From Blautia luti (GTDB taxonomy: Bacteria; Bacillota; Clostridia; Lachnospirales; Lachnospiraceae), in contig NZ_JAAITI010000017.1 in the NCBI RefSeq assembly GCF_013304735.1, positions 16,042 through 80,041 on the forward strand: DNA of 64,000 bases, read 5' to 3'. Positions 42,999 through 51,415 of the stretch are shown in pieces (position 1 is the first letter of the stretch; every line of letters begins with the position of its first letter). Under the pieces are notes generated by a model. That model was given only the letters and a program-made list of their open reading frames with translations. It did not search any database and was not told where the DNA came from. A program made the translations under genes and the position numbers.

Positions 42999-43955
42999 CT
43001 ACTCCTCTGCAAGCTGTTTTTCAATCTCAGCGGTAAGGTTGTTGATCACATCGTACATGGAACCCTGCATGTCGCAGCCGGCTGCACGCACATGTCCGCC
43101 GCCTCCGAAGAATACGGCAATTTTGCTCACATCCACCTTTCCGTTGGAACGGAGAGATACTTTAAAGAGCTGCGTCTCCATCTCATAGATAAAGATCGCA
43201 ACCTCCACGCCTGCGGTCAGACGGAGCTGGCTTACGATTCCCTCCAGATCCTTTCCTTCCACACCGTAGAAATCCATCTCTCGTCTTTTCAGATATCCGA
43301 CTACGCATTTGCCATCCTGAAGCAGAATGCTTTCTGCCAGCACACGGCCCATAACCTGATTCTGAAGGTATGTTTTCTGGTAAAAGGACTCATCGATGAT
43401 CCTGCTGAAATCAAATCCTGTTTTCATCAGTTCACCGGCGATCCTCATGGTTTCCGGTGTTGTGGAAGAATACTGGAACACGCCGGTGTCATGTGCCATT
43501 CCCGTATAAATCGGAACCGCAATGGAACGGTCGATCTTATCTGCATCCAGAAGTCCGTAAAGAACTTCACATGCGGAACTGACGTCGCCCCTTACATGAT
43601 TGACATTTGCAAATCCCTTATTGCTTACATGATGGTCAATGCATGCGGTCTTTTTTGCCGTGTCAAAATACTTTCCGGCAACAGCAAGGCGATCCAGTGC
43701 GCTGACATCACAGGTGATAAAAAGATCATACTCTTTCTCTTCTTCTGCTTCTGTCTTAACCTCATCCATTCTGTCGATGTAATCAAATATAGGCTTCGGC
43801 TGTTCCAGATAGACATCTGCCTCAATATCCGGAAAATATTCCCGGATATAAAGGTACAGAGCCATACAGGAACCGATACAGTCTCCATCCGGACGGATGT
43901 GGCCGCCAATGCCTACAGTTTTTACATTTTCCAGTATTTCTGAAATGTTTTTCAT
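42999..43955 (-). CDS. nrnA: DHH phosphoesterase, NrnA-type oligoribonuclease/pAp phosphatase
   Basis: Degrades nano-RNAs and/or 3'-phosphoadenosine 5'-phosphate. 318 aa with DHH motifs GHIRPDGDCIGSCMAL, TCDVSALDRL, the name-giving CIDHHVSN, GMAHDTGVFQYSST and a DHHA1 domain ending FFGGGGHVRAAGC. Two starts possible: a GTG at 43964 directly after the rbfA stop, or ATG 43955 with AGGTGG at five bases, which I prefer. Standard place between rbfA and truB. Confidence 0.92.
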   Translation of the reverse strand: MKNISEILENVKTVGIGGHIRPDGDCIGSCMALYLYIREYFPDIEADVYLEQPKPIFDYIDRMDEVKTEAEEEKEYDLFITCDVSALDRLAVAGKYFDTAKKTACIDHHVSNKGFANVNHVRGDVSSACEVLYGLLDADKIDRSIAVPIYTGMAHDTGVFQYSSTTPETMRIAGELMKTGFDFSRIIDESFYQKTYLQNQVMGRVLAESILLQDGKCVVGYLKRREMDFYGVEGKDLEGIVSQLRLTAGVEVAIFIYEMETQLFKVSLRSNGKVDVSKIAVFFGGGGHVRAAGCDMQGSMYDVINNLTAEIEKQLAEE

Positions 43956-43964
43956 TTTTTCCAC

Positions 43965-44333
43965 CTATTCCTCTGTTTCCATCCCACTCATTACGTCATT
44001 GATCTTCTTTGACATATTTACGCCATATTCGATGGACTCATCCAGAACAAAACGGATCTCCGGCGTATTGCGAAGGTTCAGTCTTCTGGCCAGCTCTCTC
44101 CGGATATAGCCCTCTGCGTTCTTTAATCCACGGATGGTGGAATCTTTGGCCTGCTTTTCGCCAAGTACACTGATGTAGGCTTTGCAGGTTTTAAGATCCG
44201 GTGCCACCTCCACGGCTGTCACAGAAGTCATCGGATGAATTCTGGGGTCCTTGATCTCGCTGTGTATGATGGTGCTGAGTTCTTTTTGAACCGCACCATT
44301 CACACGTGTATTTTTAATGCTGTTTTTTCTCAT
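43965..44333 (-). CDS. rbfA: Ribosome-binding factor A
   Basis: Small KH-fold protein (122 aa) for late 30S maturation. Seen: RVNGAVQKELSTIIHSEIKDPR, TSVTAVEVAPDLKTCKAYISVLG, LRNTPEIRFVLDESIEYG. AGGAG lies nine bases before the ATG; 12 bases after infB. Confidence 0.96.
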   Translation of the reverse strand: MRKNSIKNTRVNGAVQKELSTIIHSEIKDPRIHPMTSVTAVEVAPDLKTCKAYISVLGEKQAKDSTIRGLKNAEGYIRRELARRLNLRNTPEIRFVLDESIEYGVNMSKKINDVMSGMETEE

Positions 44334-44345
44334 TACAAGTCACTC

Positions 44346-47030
44346 CTATCTTGGTACCTCTACCATGATATATGCTTCGACTTTATCTTCTTCTTTAACA
44401 TCGTTGAAGTCGTTGAATACAAGACCACACTCATATCCTGCACGGACTTCCTTAACATCATCTTTAAATCTCTTCAGGGATGCAAGCTCACCCTCAAAGA
44501 TCTGGTCCTCACCTCTTGTGATACGAACCTTGCAGTTACGCTGGAATGTACCATCCAGTACATAGCTTCCTGCGATGGTTCCCACACCAGATGCCTTGAA
44601 CAGCTGACGTACTTCTGCGTGGCCGATAACTTTCTCCTCGAATACCGGATCCAGCATACCTTTCATGGCTGCCTCCACATCCTCGATTGCCTGGTAGATA
44701 ACCTTGTAAAGTCGAAGGTCAACGCCCTCCTGCTCAGCAAGCTGTTTTGCTGTGGTATCCGGACGTACGTTAAATCCGATGATGATGGCGTTGGATGTTG
44801 CGGCAAGGCTGACATCAGACTCATTGATGGCACCTACACCTCCATGGATCACCTTAACGATAACTTCCTCGTTGGAAAGTTTGGTAAGGCTCTGTTTTAC
44901 AGCCTCAACAGATCCCTGTACATCGGCTTTGACAATGATCGGAAGCTCTTTAAGGTCGCTTGCCTGGATCTGATCAAACAGGTTATCCAGAGAAAGTTTG
45001 CCCTTGGTCTCCTCAAGAAGACGGCTCTTGTTCTCTGTAACGAATGCGCCTGCAAAGTTCTTGGCTTCTTTGTCGCTCTCGAAGGACATCAGGATCTCAC
45101 CTGCATTTGGAACGTCGCCAAGACCAAGGATCTCAACCGGAGTGGACGGGCCTGCCTCTTTAACACGGCGTCCCTTGTCATCCATCATTGCACGGACTTT
45201 ACCGTTGCATGCACCTGCTGCAATGAAATCTCCTACATGGAGAGTACCTTTCTGAACAAGGATGGTAGCAACCGGTCCTTTACCTTTATCAAGCTGAGCC
45301 TCGATAACAAGACCTCTTGCCTCACGGTTCGGGTTCGCTTTCAGCTCGGAAACCTCAGCAGTAAGAAGGATCATCTCAAGAAGGTTCTCGATTCCCTCTC
45401 CTGTATGTGCGGATACCGGAACGAAGATGGTGCTTCCGCCCCAATCCTCAGGAATCAGTTCATACTCGGAAAGTTCCTGTTTTACACGCTCTACATTTGC
45501 GCTTGGTTTATCAATTTTGTTGATGGCAACGATAATCTCAACACCTGCAGCTTTTGCATGGCTGATTGCCTCTACCGTCTGCGGCATGACACCATCATCT
45601 GCAGCAACAACCAGAACTGCGATATCGGTAGCGTTGGCACCACGCATACGCATAGCTGTGAACGCCTCATGTCCCGGTGTATCCAGGAATGTGATCTTCT
45701 GGCCTTTGATGTTTACCACGTAAGCACCGATGTGCTGTGTGATTCCGCCGGCCTCGCCTCTGGTTACGTTTGTATTACGGATGGCATCCAGAAGAGATGT
45801 TTTACCATGGTCAACGTGACCCATGACGCAGACTACCGGAGGTCTTGGAACCATATCGTCCTCATCCTCTTCATCCTCTTTGAGGAGTTCTGCGATTACA
45901 TCTACTTTTTCTTCTTTCTCGGCAATGATATCAAATCCAAGTGCGATCTCCTCTGCCTTGTCAAAGTCGATCTCCTGGTTTACGGTTACCATGACACCTT
46001 CCATGAAAAGTTTCTTAACGATCACAGATGGCTGCATTTTCATAGCGTCCGCAAGCTCACGGATGGTAAGCTTCTCAGGAATGGTGATCTCCTTGATCTC
46101 AGGTTTCTTTTCTTCCTGCTTCGGCTGTGGATTCGGTTTCTGAAGTGCTTTCGGGATTCTGGAATTCGGTCTGCGTCCACCCTGATTTGGTCTGCGTCCG
46201 CCCTGGCCGCCTTTCTCGAAATCTTTCTTCTTGTTCTTATTCTCCCTGTCACGCTCACGCTTGCTGTCCTTGGATGTCTTGGTCAGCTCCGGAGTAAATA
46301 CGGAATCGGAAGAACTGCTTCTTCTCTGTCCCGGACGTGCTCCGCCCTGGCCACCGCGGTTCTGACCGCCGAAACGGTTATCTCCGCCTCTTCCGCCTTC
46401 AGAACGTCCACCCTGGCCGCCCTGGCCACGGTTTGCTCCGCCGCCAAAACGGTTTCCGCCATCTCTGCCTTCGAAGCGTCCGCCCTGACCGCCCTGGCCA
46501 CGGTTTGCTCCACCGCCGAAACGGTTTCCGCCTCTTCCGTCGTTCTGACGTGGTCCTCTGTTTCCTTCGCCCTGTCTTGCCGGACGTCCCTCACCATTCT
46601 GGGAACGGTTGCCGCCAAAACGGTTGCCGCCGTCTCTTCTTCCTTCGAAGCTTCTTCCGTCACGGTTGCCGTCTCTTCTTCCTTCCGGACGGTTACCCTG
46701 CGGTCTTCCGCCCTGAGTACGGTTTGCTCCACCCTGAGAGTTTCTCTGCTCGCCGGACTCATTATTTCTTGTGCCCTGGCCTGCCGGACGCTGTCCGCCG
46801 TTCTGGGAACGTGCCGGGCCTTTTTTCTCGCCTGCTGCCGGTTTTCTTCTTCCTTTACCGCCGTCGCTGGCATTCTGTGCATGGAATACACGGATGATAT
46901 TTTTTTTCTTTTTCGGTGCCTCAGACTTGTTACCCTCTGCGTTCACCGTTGTTGTCTTTTCTTCTGTTTTTGGAGTATCCAATTGTCTATATTGCTCCTT
47001 TCCCGATCTGCTGAATTTATCTTTTATCAT
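44346..47030 (-). CDS. infB: Translation initiation factor IF-2 with RGG-rich N-terminus
   Basis: GTPase that places initiator tRNA on the ribosome. About 894 aa. Residues 55-295 are low-complexity, rich in Gly, Arg, Asn and Gln with repeated NRFGG and RGQGGQGGR; one IF2_N helical domain at about 320-375; G domain with [22 protein letters not shown] and NKIDKP; domains II-IV to the end. The first IF2_N domain seen at the very N-terminus of many Firmicute IF-2 proteins is not recognisable; the protein starts [14 protein letters not shown]. Start is uncertain: ATG 47030 has AAGGAGG 13 bases away, TTG 47042 only one base away. Confidence 0.94.
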   Translation of the reverse strand: MIKDKFSRSGKEQYRQLDTPKTEEKTTTVNAEGNKSEAPKKKKNIIRVFHAQNASDGGKGRRKPAAGEKKGPARSQNGGQRPAGQGTRNNESGEQRNSQGGANRTQGGRPQGNRPEGRRDGNRDGRSFEGRRDGGNRFGGNRSQNGEGRPARQGEGNRGPRQNDGRGGNRFGGGANRGQGGQGGRFEGRDGGNRFGGGANRGQGGQGGRSEGGRGGDNRFGGQNRGGQGGARPGQRRSSSSDSVFTPELTKTSKDSKRERDRENKNKKKDFEKGGQGGRRPNQGGRRPNSRIPKALQKPNPQPKQEEKKPEIKEITIPEKLTIRELADAMKMQPSVIVKKLFMEGVMVTVNQEIDFDKAEEIALGFDIIAEKEEKVDVIAELLKEDEEDEDDMVPRPPVVCVMGHVDHGKTSLLDAIRNTNVTRGEAGGITQHIGAYVVNIKGQKITFLDTPGHEAFTAMRMRGANATDIAVLVVAADDGVMPQTVEAISHAKAAGVEIIVAINKIDKPSANVERVKQELSEYELIPEDWGGSTIFVPVSAHTGEGIENLLEMILLTAEVSELKANPNREARGLVIEAQLDKGKGPVATILVQKGTLHVGDFIAAGACNGKVRAMMDDKGRRVKEAGPSTPVEILGLGDVPNAGEILMSFESDKEAKNFAGAFVTENKSRLLEETKGKLSLDNLFDQIQASDLKELPIIVKADVQGSVEAVKQSLTKLSNEEVIVKVIHGGVGAINESDVSLAATSNAIIIGFNVRPDTTAKQLAEQEGVDLRLYKVIYQAIEDVEAAMKGMLDPVFEEKVIGHAEVRQLFKASGVGTIAGSYVLDGTFQRNCKVRITRGEDQIFEGELASLKRFKDDVKEVRAGYECGLVFNDFNDVKEEDKVEAYIMVEVPR
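46357..46540 (-). repeat. Tandem 72-base repeats in infB
   Basis: Imperfect copies start at about 46357, 46429 and 46501, sharing CGGTTTGCTCC-CCGCC-AAACGGTTTCCGCC on the plus strand. They encode 24-residue units of the type [18 protein letters not shown] on the minus strand, in the disordered N-terminal part of IF-2. Confidence 0.75.
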
Positions 47031-47072
47031 TATTATCGTCAAACCTCCTTACAGACGCCTGTATCATGCAGG

Positions 47073-47390
47073 TTATCTGCCGGATTCTTTTTCCAGCTCC
47101 TTCATGATCGCCTTTGCAAAATTTTCGTCCTGCACGGCAAGGCTGGCACGGAATTCTTTGCCCATTGCTCTGCCCAGGCTCTCTTTGTCTGAAAGGAAAT
47201 ATAACGGAACTTCGTAATAGGTACACATATTCCGAAATTTCTTTTTTGTGTTTTCGGAGGCATCATCTGCCACCAGTGCCAGGAAACCTTTTCCTGTTTT
47301 TACGGATTTCTCTGTGGAAAATTCTCCGCTCACTGTTTTTCCTGCTTTTGTCGCAAGTCCGATGAGTGATAAAACCTTACTGTTTTTCAA
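47073..47390 (-). CDS. ylxQ: L7Ae/L30e-family protein YlxQ
   Basis: 105-aa kink-turn RNA-binding protein of the L7Ae/L30e/Gadd45 fold: KVLSLIGLATKAGKTVSGEFSTEK, FLALVADDASENTKKKF, VPLYFLSDKESLG, then a short tail. The RNA partner is unknown. The start is probably TTG 47390 with AAGGAG ten bases before it, matching relatives that begin just before KVLSLLG; it overlaps the end of rnpM by 14 bases. Standard nusA-rnpM-ylxQ-infB order. Confidence 0.88.
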   Translation of the reverse strand: MKNSKVLSLIGLATKAGKTVSGEFSTEKSVKTGKGFLALVADDASENTKKKFRNMCTYYEVPLYFLSDKESLGRAMGKEFRASLAVQDENFAKAIMKELEKESGR

Positions 47391-47655
47391 TTGACTCAAA
47401 CTCCTTCTTGAGGTTCTGATACACTTCATCCGGAACTGCCATTTTCAAGGAACGCTCCAGGCCGTGGTTTTTGATGGCCTTTTCCAGGCATTCCTCTGAG
47501 AAACAAAGGTATGCGCCGCGTCCGTTTTTCTTACCTGTAGCGTCCAGGATGATCTCATTCTCTGATGTTTTGAGAACTCGTATCATTTCCTTTTTGCTTT
47601 TCATTTCCCTGCAGCCGGTACACTGACGCATGGGAATCTTGGTTCTCGTTTTCAT
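47377..47655 (-). CDS. rnpM: RNase P modulator RnpM (YlxR, DUF448)
   Basis: 92-aa protein of the YlxR family: RQCTGCREMKSKKEMIRVL, GRGAYLCFSEECLEKAIK. In B. subtilis YlxR was recently reported to bind RNase P RNA, hence RnpM. ATG shares one base with the nusA stop (TAATG), so translation is coupled. Confidence 0.9.
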   Translation of the reverse strand: MKTRTKIPMRQCTGCREMKSKKEMIRVLKTSENEIILDATGKKNGRGAYLCFSEECLEKAIKNHGLERSLKMAVPDEVYQNLKKEFESIEKQ

Positions 47656-48848
47656 TATTCTTCGGCATCTCCATCTGCTGTTTCTTCAGCTTCTGTTTCT
47701 GTCTCTTCTGTATCTTCCTCTGTTTCCGGAATTTCTTCGGAAACAGCCTCTTCTGTCATTTCGTCCTCTGCTTCTTCGTGTTCCTCATCGTAATCATCGT
47801 AGAAGTCACCGGACTCTCTTGCCTGTGTCTCGCTCTTGATGTCGATCTTGAATCCTGTAAGTCTTGCAGCAAGACGTGCGTTCTGTCCCTCTTTACCGAT
47901 GGCAAGGGAAAGCTGATAATCCGGAACTACAACCAGTGCAGTCTTCTCATCCGGATCTGCCATAACTGCGATAACTTTTGCAGGGCTTAATGCGTTCTCG
48001 ATAAGGATTGCCGGGTTCTCATCCCAGTTGATGATATCGATCTTCTCACCGTGAAGTTCGTTGACAACCGCACCTACACGTGCGCCGTTCATACCGACAC
48101 ATGCTCCCACAGCATCTACATCCGGATCGTTACTCCATACAGCGATCTTGGTACGGGAACCTGCCTCACGGGCAATGCTCTTGATCTCAACGGTACCATC
48201 TCTTACCTCTGCAACCTCGGACTCGAAAAGTCTCTTTACAAGGCCAGGATGTGTTCTGGAAACAAGGATACGTGGTCCCTTCGGTGTATCCTTTACCTCA
48301 AGGATGTAAACCTTTACTCGCTCAGTTGGCTGGAATGTCTCGCCTTTTACCTGCTCGTTCTCTGTAAGGACTGCGTCTGCCTTACCGAGGTTGATGCTGA
48401 CATTCTTGCCCATTACTCTCTGAACAATACCGGTTACCACTTCTTTTTCGATTCCGTAGTACTGATCGTAGAGAACTTTACGCTCTTCCTCACGGATTTT
48501 CTGAAGAATGACGTTCTTTGCGTTCTGGGTTGCGATACGTCCGAATTCCTTGGACTGGATCTCAACTTTCATAACATCACCGATCTCTGCGTTGGTGTTT
48601 GTTTTCTGTGCATCCACCAGAGAAATCTCAAGGGCCGGGTCCTCCACATGCTCTACAACAGTTCTGTCAGCGTAAACACTGAAATCACAGGTCTCCGGAT
48701 CGATCATAACGTGAACGTTATCTGCCTTTCCGAAATGATTCTTACATGCCTGGATCAGTGACTGCTCAATTGCCTCCAGCAGTGTATCCTTACTGATGTT
48801 TTTCTCTTTTTCGAGAACGTCCAGCGCGTCTCTTAAATCTCTGCTCAT
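47655..48848 (-). CDS. nusA: Transcription elongation/termination factor NusA
   Basis: Binds RNA polymerase and nascent RNA to control pausing and termination. 397 aa: N-terminal domain ([20 protein letters not shown]), S1 domain ([19 protein letters not shown]), KH1 and KH2 ([39 protein letters not shown]), and a highly acidic 60-residue Glu/Thr tail, also seen in related species. AGGAGG precedes ATG 48848. Confidence 0.97.
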   Translation of the reverse strand: MSRDLRDALDVLEKEKNISKDTLLEAIEQSLIQACKNHFGKADNVHVMIDPETCDFSVYADRTVVEHVEDPALEISLVDAQKTNTNAEIGDVMKVEIQSKEFGRIATQNAKNVILQKIREEERKVLYDQYYGIEKEVVTGIVQRVMGKNVSINLGKADAVLTENEQVKGETFQPTERVKVYILEVKDTPKGPRILVSRTHPGLVKRLFESEVAEVRDGTVEIKSIAREAGSRTKIAVWSNDPDVDAVGACVGMNGARVGAVVNELHGEKIDIINWDENPAILIENALSPAKVIAVMADPDEKTALVVVPDYQLSLAIGKEGQNARLAARLTGFKIDIKSETQARESGDFYDDYDEEHEEAEDEMTEEAVSEEIPETEEDTEETETEAEETADGDAEE

Positions 48849-48891
48849 TTTCCTTTTTTTCCTCCTGAATTTTTACAGATTCGATTCTCTT

Positions 48892-49356
48892 TTAGAATTC
48901 GATCGCAAGACGAATCAGGGCGATATCTTTTTTATCAAAAGTGCGTTCTGTGCCGTCTTCATCGATTGTCACACTGTTACTATCATATGCATTTAAAATA
49001 CCGCAGAATTCTTTCTGCTTCTCGATCGGCCGGTAGGTACGGATCTCCACCAGCTTGCCAAGGCTTCTCTTAAAGTCTTTCTCTTTCTTAAGAGGCCGGT
49101 CAAGTCCCGGAGAACTGATCTCCATAATGTAGCTGTCTTCGATGAAATCCTGCTCATCCAAGATATCGCTGAATGCACGGCTTACGTCCTCGCAGTCATT
49201 GACTGTGATTCCGCCCGGCTTGTCGATATAACCTCTGAGATACCAGGTTCCAGCTTCCTTGACATACTCCACATCTACCAGTTCAAAGCCCTTGGACTCT
49301 ACGATCGGTGTAAGGATCGCCTCTGCTTTCTGTTCATATTCTTCCCGTCTGCTCAT
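48892..49356 (-). CDS. rimP: Ribosome maturation factor RimP
   Basis: 30S assembly factor, 154 aa: GFELVDVEYVKEAGTWYLRGYIDKPGGITVNDCE, ISSPGLDRPLKKEKDF. ATG 49356 follows AGGTGGGAAGC; a GTG three codons earlier is less likely. First gene of the long nusA-infB operon. Confidence 0.95.
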   Translation of the reverse strand: MSRREEYEQKAEAILTPIVESKGFELVDVEYVKEAGTWYLRGYIDKPGGITVNDCEDVSRAFSDILDEQDFIEDSYIMEISSPGLDRPLKKEKDFKRSLGKLVEIRTYRPIEKQKEFCGILNAYDSNSVTIDEDGTERTFDKKDIALIRLAIEF

Positions 49357-49415
49357 GCTTCCCACCTGCCTTTCTTATTTCTGCCTGTTTCTGAACAAAT
49401 TCCTTCTCAGCAAAT

Positions 49416-49439
49416 AGGAGCGGGCTCTCGCCCACTCCT
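49416..49439 (-). other. Stem-loop in the rimP-nusA leader
   Basis: Minus-strand AGGAGTGGGC and GCCCGCTCCT pair around GAGA, with TATTTGCTGAG after it rather than a T-run. A possible leader element for control of the nusA operon; not a classic terminator. Confidence 0.6.
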
Positions 49440-49465
49440 ATGCCAACAAGTTCTTAGTTTTGTTC

Positions 49466-49494
49466 ATTGTAACACCAATATCTGTTAATTGCAA
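49466..49494 (-). promoter_or_regulatory. Promoter of the rimP-nusA operon
   Basis: Minus-strand TTGCAA (49489-49494) and TACAAT (49466-49471) with 17-base spacing; just after the HepT stop codon. Confidence 0.75.
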
Positions 49495-49497
49495 GTA

Positions 49498-49923
49498 TTA
49501 TTTCTTTTCTTCCTGTTTCCATTCCTCTTCCGCTTCCTGAAGTTTTTCCTGCAGGGTCTTTTCCAGTTCCCCAAAAGCCGGAATGAAACTGTCCCGGATC
49601 AGAAGGATCATTTCGTCGATTTCTTCTTCATTGTATATGTGGACTGATGTGTTCCGCTTCTTCAGCATAAGCAGCCACACTGACGCATCACTTACAAATC
49701 CCAGTTTATATCCCAGCTGCAGGATCTCCCGGGGTGAGCCTGTCTCTGCGCCTGCTGCACCATGCAGCTTCAGAACTTCCTGCAGTGCCTTCCAGGCAAG
49801 TTCAAAGGTAAGATTAAACTGTCCGATGACGCCGGTCCTGTATATCTCATTACTATCTGCCAGTTTAAAATCAGCATTCTTCAGTACGGTAAGGCAATTC
49901 GAAAAATTATCAAGCTTTTTCAT
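49498..49923 (-). CDS. HepT-like/HI0074-family protein, partner of a nucleotidyltransferase
   Basis: 141-aa helical protein of the nucleotidyltransferase substrate-binding (HI0074) group within the HEPN superfamily. Residues about 91-98 read RNTSVHIY, the intact RX4HXY motif of HepT-type RNase toxins, whose Tyr is the site modified by the MntA antitoxin. Also GQFNLTFELAWKALQEVL typical of HI0074. C-terminus is charged coiled-coil-like. It overlaps the preceding nucleotidyltransferase gene by 14 bases. Either a toxin or a benign substrate-binding subunit. Confidence 0.82.
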   Translation of the reverse strand: MKKLDNFSNCLTVLKNADFKLADSNEIYRTGVIGQFNLTFELAWKALQEVLKLHGAAGAETGSPREILQLGYKLGFVSDASVWLLMLKKRNTSVHIYNEEEIDEMILLIRDSFIPAFGELEKTLQEKLQEAEEEWKQEEKK

Positions 49924-50200
49924 AAATCACGATCCCATCCTTTTTAATTTCGTTCTTCAGTTCTTCAGAAATATGTCCATCTGCTTCCACAACATCAAAC
50001 ATCAGAAGCGAATGTACCTTTTCTTTTATATCCCAGTAGAAAGAATCAAAGTCCCCGCCATATACGGCAATATCGATATCGCTTCTCTCTGTATGATCTC
50101 CTCTTGCACGGGACCCGAAAAGAATAACTCTTTCAACCGAATGTTGCCGGGCAAATGAACAGACCTCTCTCAACACTCTTTCCGGAAGATTATATTTCAT
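49910..50200 (-). CDS. MntA-like minimal nucleotidyltransferase
   Basis: 96-aa stand-alone nucleotidyltransferase domain. The catalytic signature GSRARGDHTERSDID is a perfect GSX10DXD, and a later Asp (LLMFDVVEADG) supplies the third carboxylate. In HepT/MntA (type VII) systems such proteins AMPylate the HEPN toxin. Gene order here is nucleotidyltransferase first, then HepT, with a 14-base overlap, so they are made together. Confidence 0.85.
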   Translation of the reverse strand: MKYNLPERVLREVCSFARQHSVERVILFGSRARGDHTERSDIDIAVYGGDFDSFYWDIKEKVHSLLMFDVVEADGHISEELKNEIKKDGIVIYEKA

Positions 50201-50350
50201 TGATCACATCGCCCCCTGTTTTGATAAGCATATCACACTTCCCTCTTCTTAACAATATACGAACCCCGAAAACATTCAGCTCTCTGTCAGCAGCCTTACA
50301 CAGAACTTTCCGTTTCCCAATTATACAAACTGGAATTTGTATTTTCATTT

Positions 50351-51351
50351 TTATTCTTTTTTACGAAATTCCTTCAAATTTAATTCACGTTTCAATTCTT
50401 CCTCTGACGGTAAATAAGTGAAGTATTTAGATGCAAATATCTGGTGATTATCTTCAGGGAGTGTATATATTTTACAATGGAATCTCCTTTATCTGCACAA
50501 AGCACTATCCCAATAGGCTGCGTGTCTCCCTCATTCATCATTTCACGAGTATAATAATTCACATACATCTGCATCTGTCCCAAGTCCTGATGGGTCAGTT
50601 TACCCATTTTCAAGTCAATGAGAACAAAGCATTTTAAAATATAATTGTAAAATACCAGATCAATGAAAAAATCCTGTCCATCCAATGTAAACCTTTTCTG
50701 ACGTGCTACAAATGAAAATCCTCTTCCAAGCTCTAAAAGGAAATGCTGAAGATGATCAATCAGTGCCTGTTCCAAATCTCCTTCATACACATGAGTGTCC
50801 GGCTGAATTTGCAGAAATTCTATAACATAAGGATCTTTCACTATTTTCTCATACTCTGGTTTTGGCTCCGTTATTTGAATTTCTTTTGCAACTGCTGTCT
50901 TATCCTGACTTGCTAAAATACGCTGATAATACATCGTATTAATCTGCCGTTCCAGTTGGCGGACACTCCACGCTGCTTTTGCACACTCCTCCATATAAAA
51001 TGTTCTTGCCTGTTCATCATTTATACGCATCAAAACACGATAATGCGACCAGCTCAATTCAGGACACAGTGTGTCTCGAATTGGGAAAGTGCAATAAAAC
51101 TGCCGCATCTTACGAAGATTCGATTTATCAAAACCTTTTCCAAACTCTGCGGTCAACTGCTCAGAAAGATATTCCAATAATCTCTTTCCATATTCTGCAC
51201 GATCATTTTCTCCACATGCTTTAAAAATCTGTTCTCCTATTTCCCAATAAGTTGTTACCATAGCTGAATTTACCGCTGTGCTTAAACGATCACCGACACG
51301 TCCCGCACTGTTGCCAAACAGATGTGTCATCCCTTTCTGCGGTGCGGACAA
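50351..51351 (-). pseudogene. DUF1016/YhcG PDDEXK nuclease, frameshifted near the C-terminus
   Basis: Helical N-terminal domain (STAVNSAMVTTYWEIGEQIF, GKGFDKSNLRKMRQFY) and PDDEXK nuclease domain (FFIDLVFYNYILKCFVLIDLKMG, with the D...D-x-K core and QMQMYVNYYTREM) are well preserved. After GIVLCADKGDSIVKY the frame shifts: a TATATA run near 50463-50470 has two extra bases, so the current frame ends at 50392 with an unrelated tail. In the other frame the sequence continues TLPEDNHQIFASKYFTYLPSEEEL, the normal family end, to a stop at 50351. The N-terminus is also short, starting at TTG 51351 or ATG 51330 without the usual leading helix. Confidence 0.8.
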
Positions 51352-51365
51352 CTAAATAACAGATT

Positions 51366-51414
51366 AAAAAACAGCAGTTATACCGGTAGTTTATCGGATA
51401 TAACTGCTATTTTT
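51366..51414. terminator. Terminator between the heme operon and the YhcG gene
   Basis: AGCAGTTATA and TATAACTGCT form a perfect stem with extra pairing in the loop, flanked by A-runs and ATTTTTATT; can act on both strands. On the minus strand it ends the heme operon directly after its last gene. Confidence 0.85.
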
Positions 51415-51415
51415 A

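Noticed and set aside
44235..47192. Plus-strand open frame of 985 codons
   Set aside because: Antisense of infB; the Ser/Ala/Thr runs are the reverse of the Gly/Arg repeats.
49369..49440. Intrinsic terminator before rimP
   Set aside because: The stem is good but is followed by TATTTGC, not a T-run, and it lies downstream of the operon promoter.
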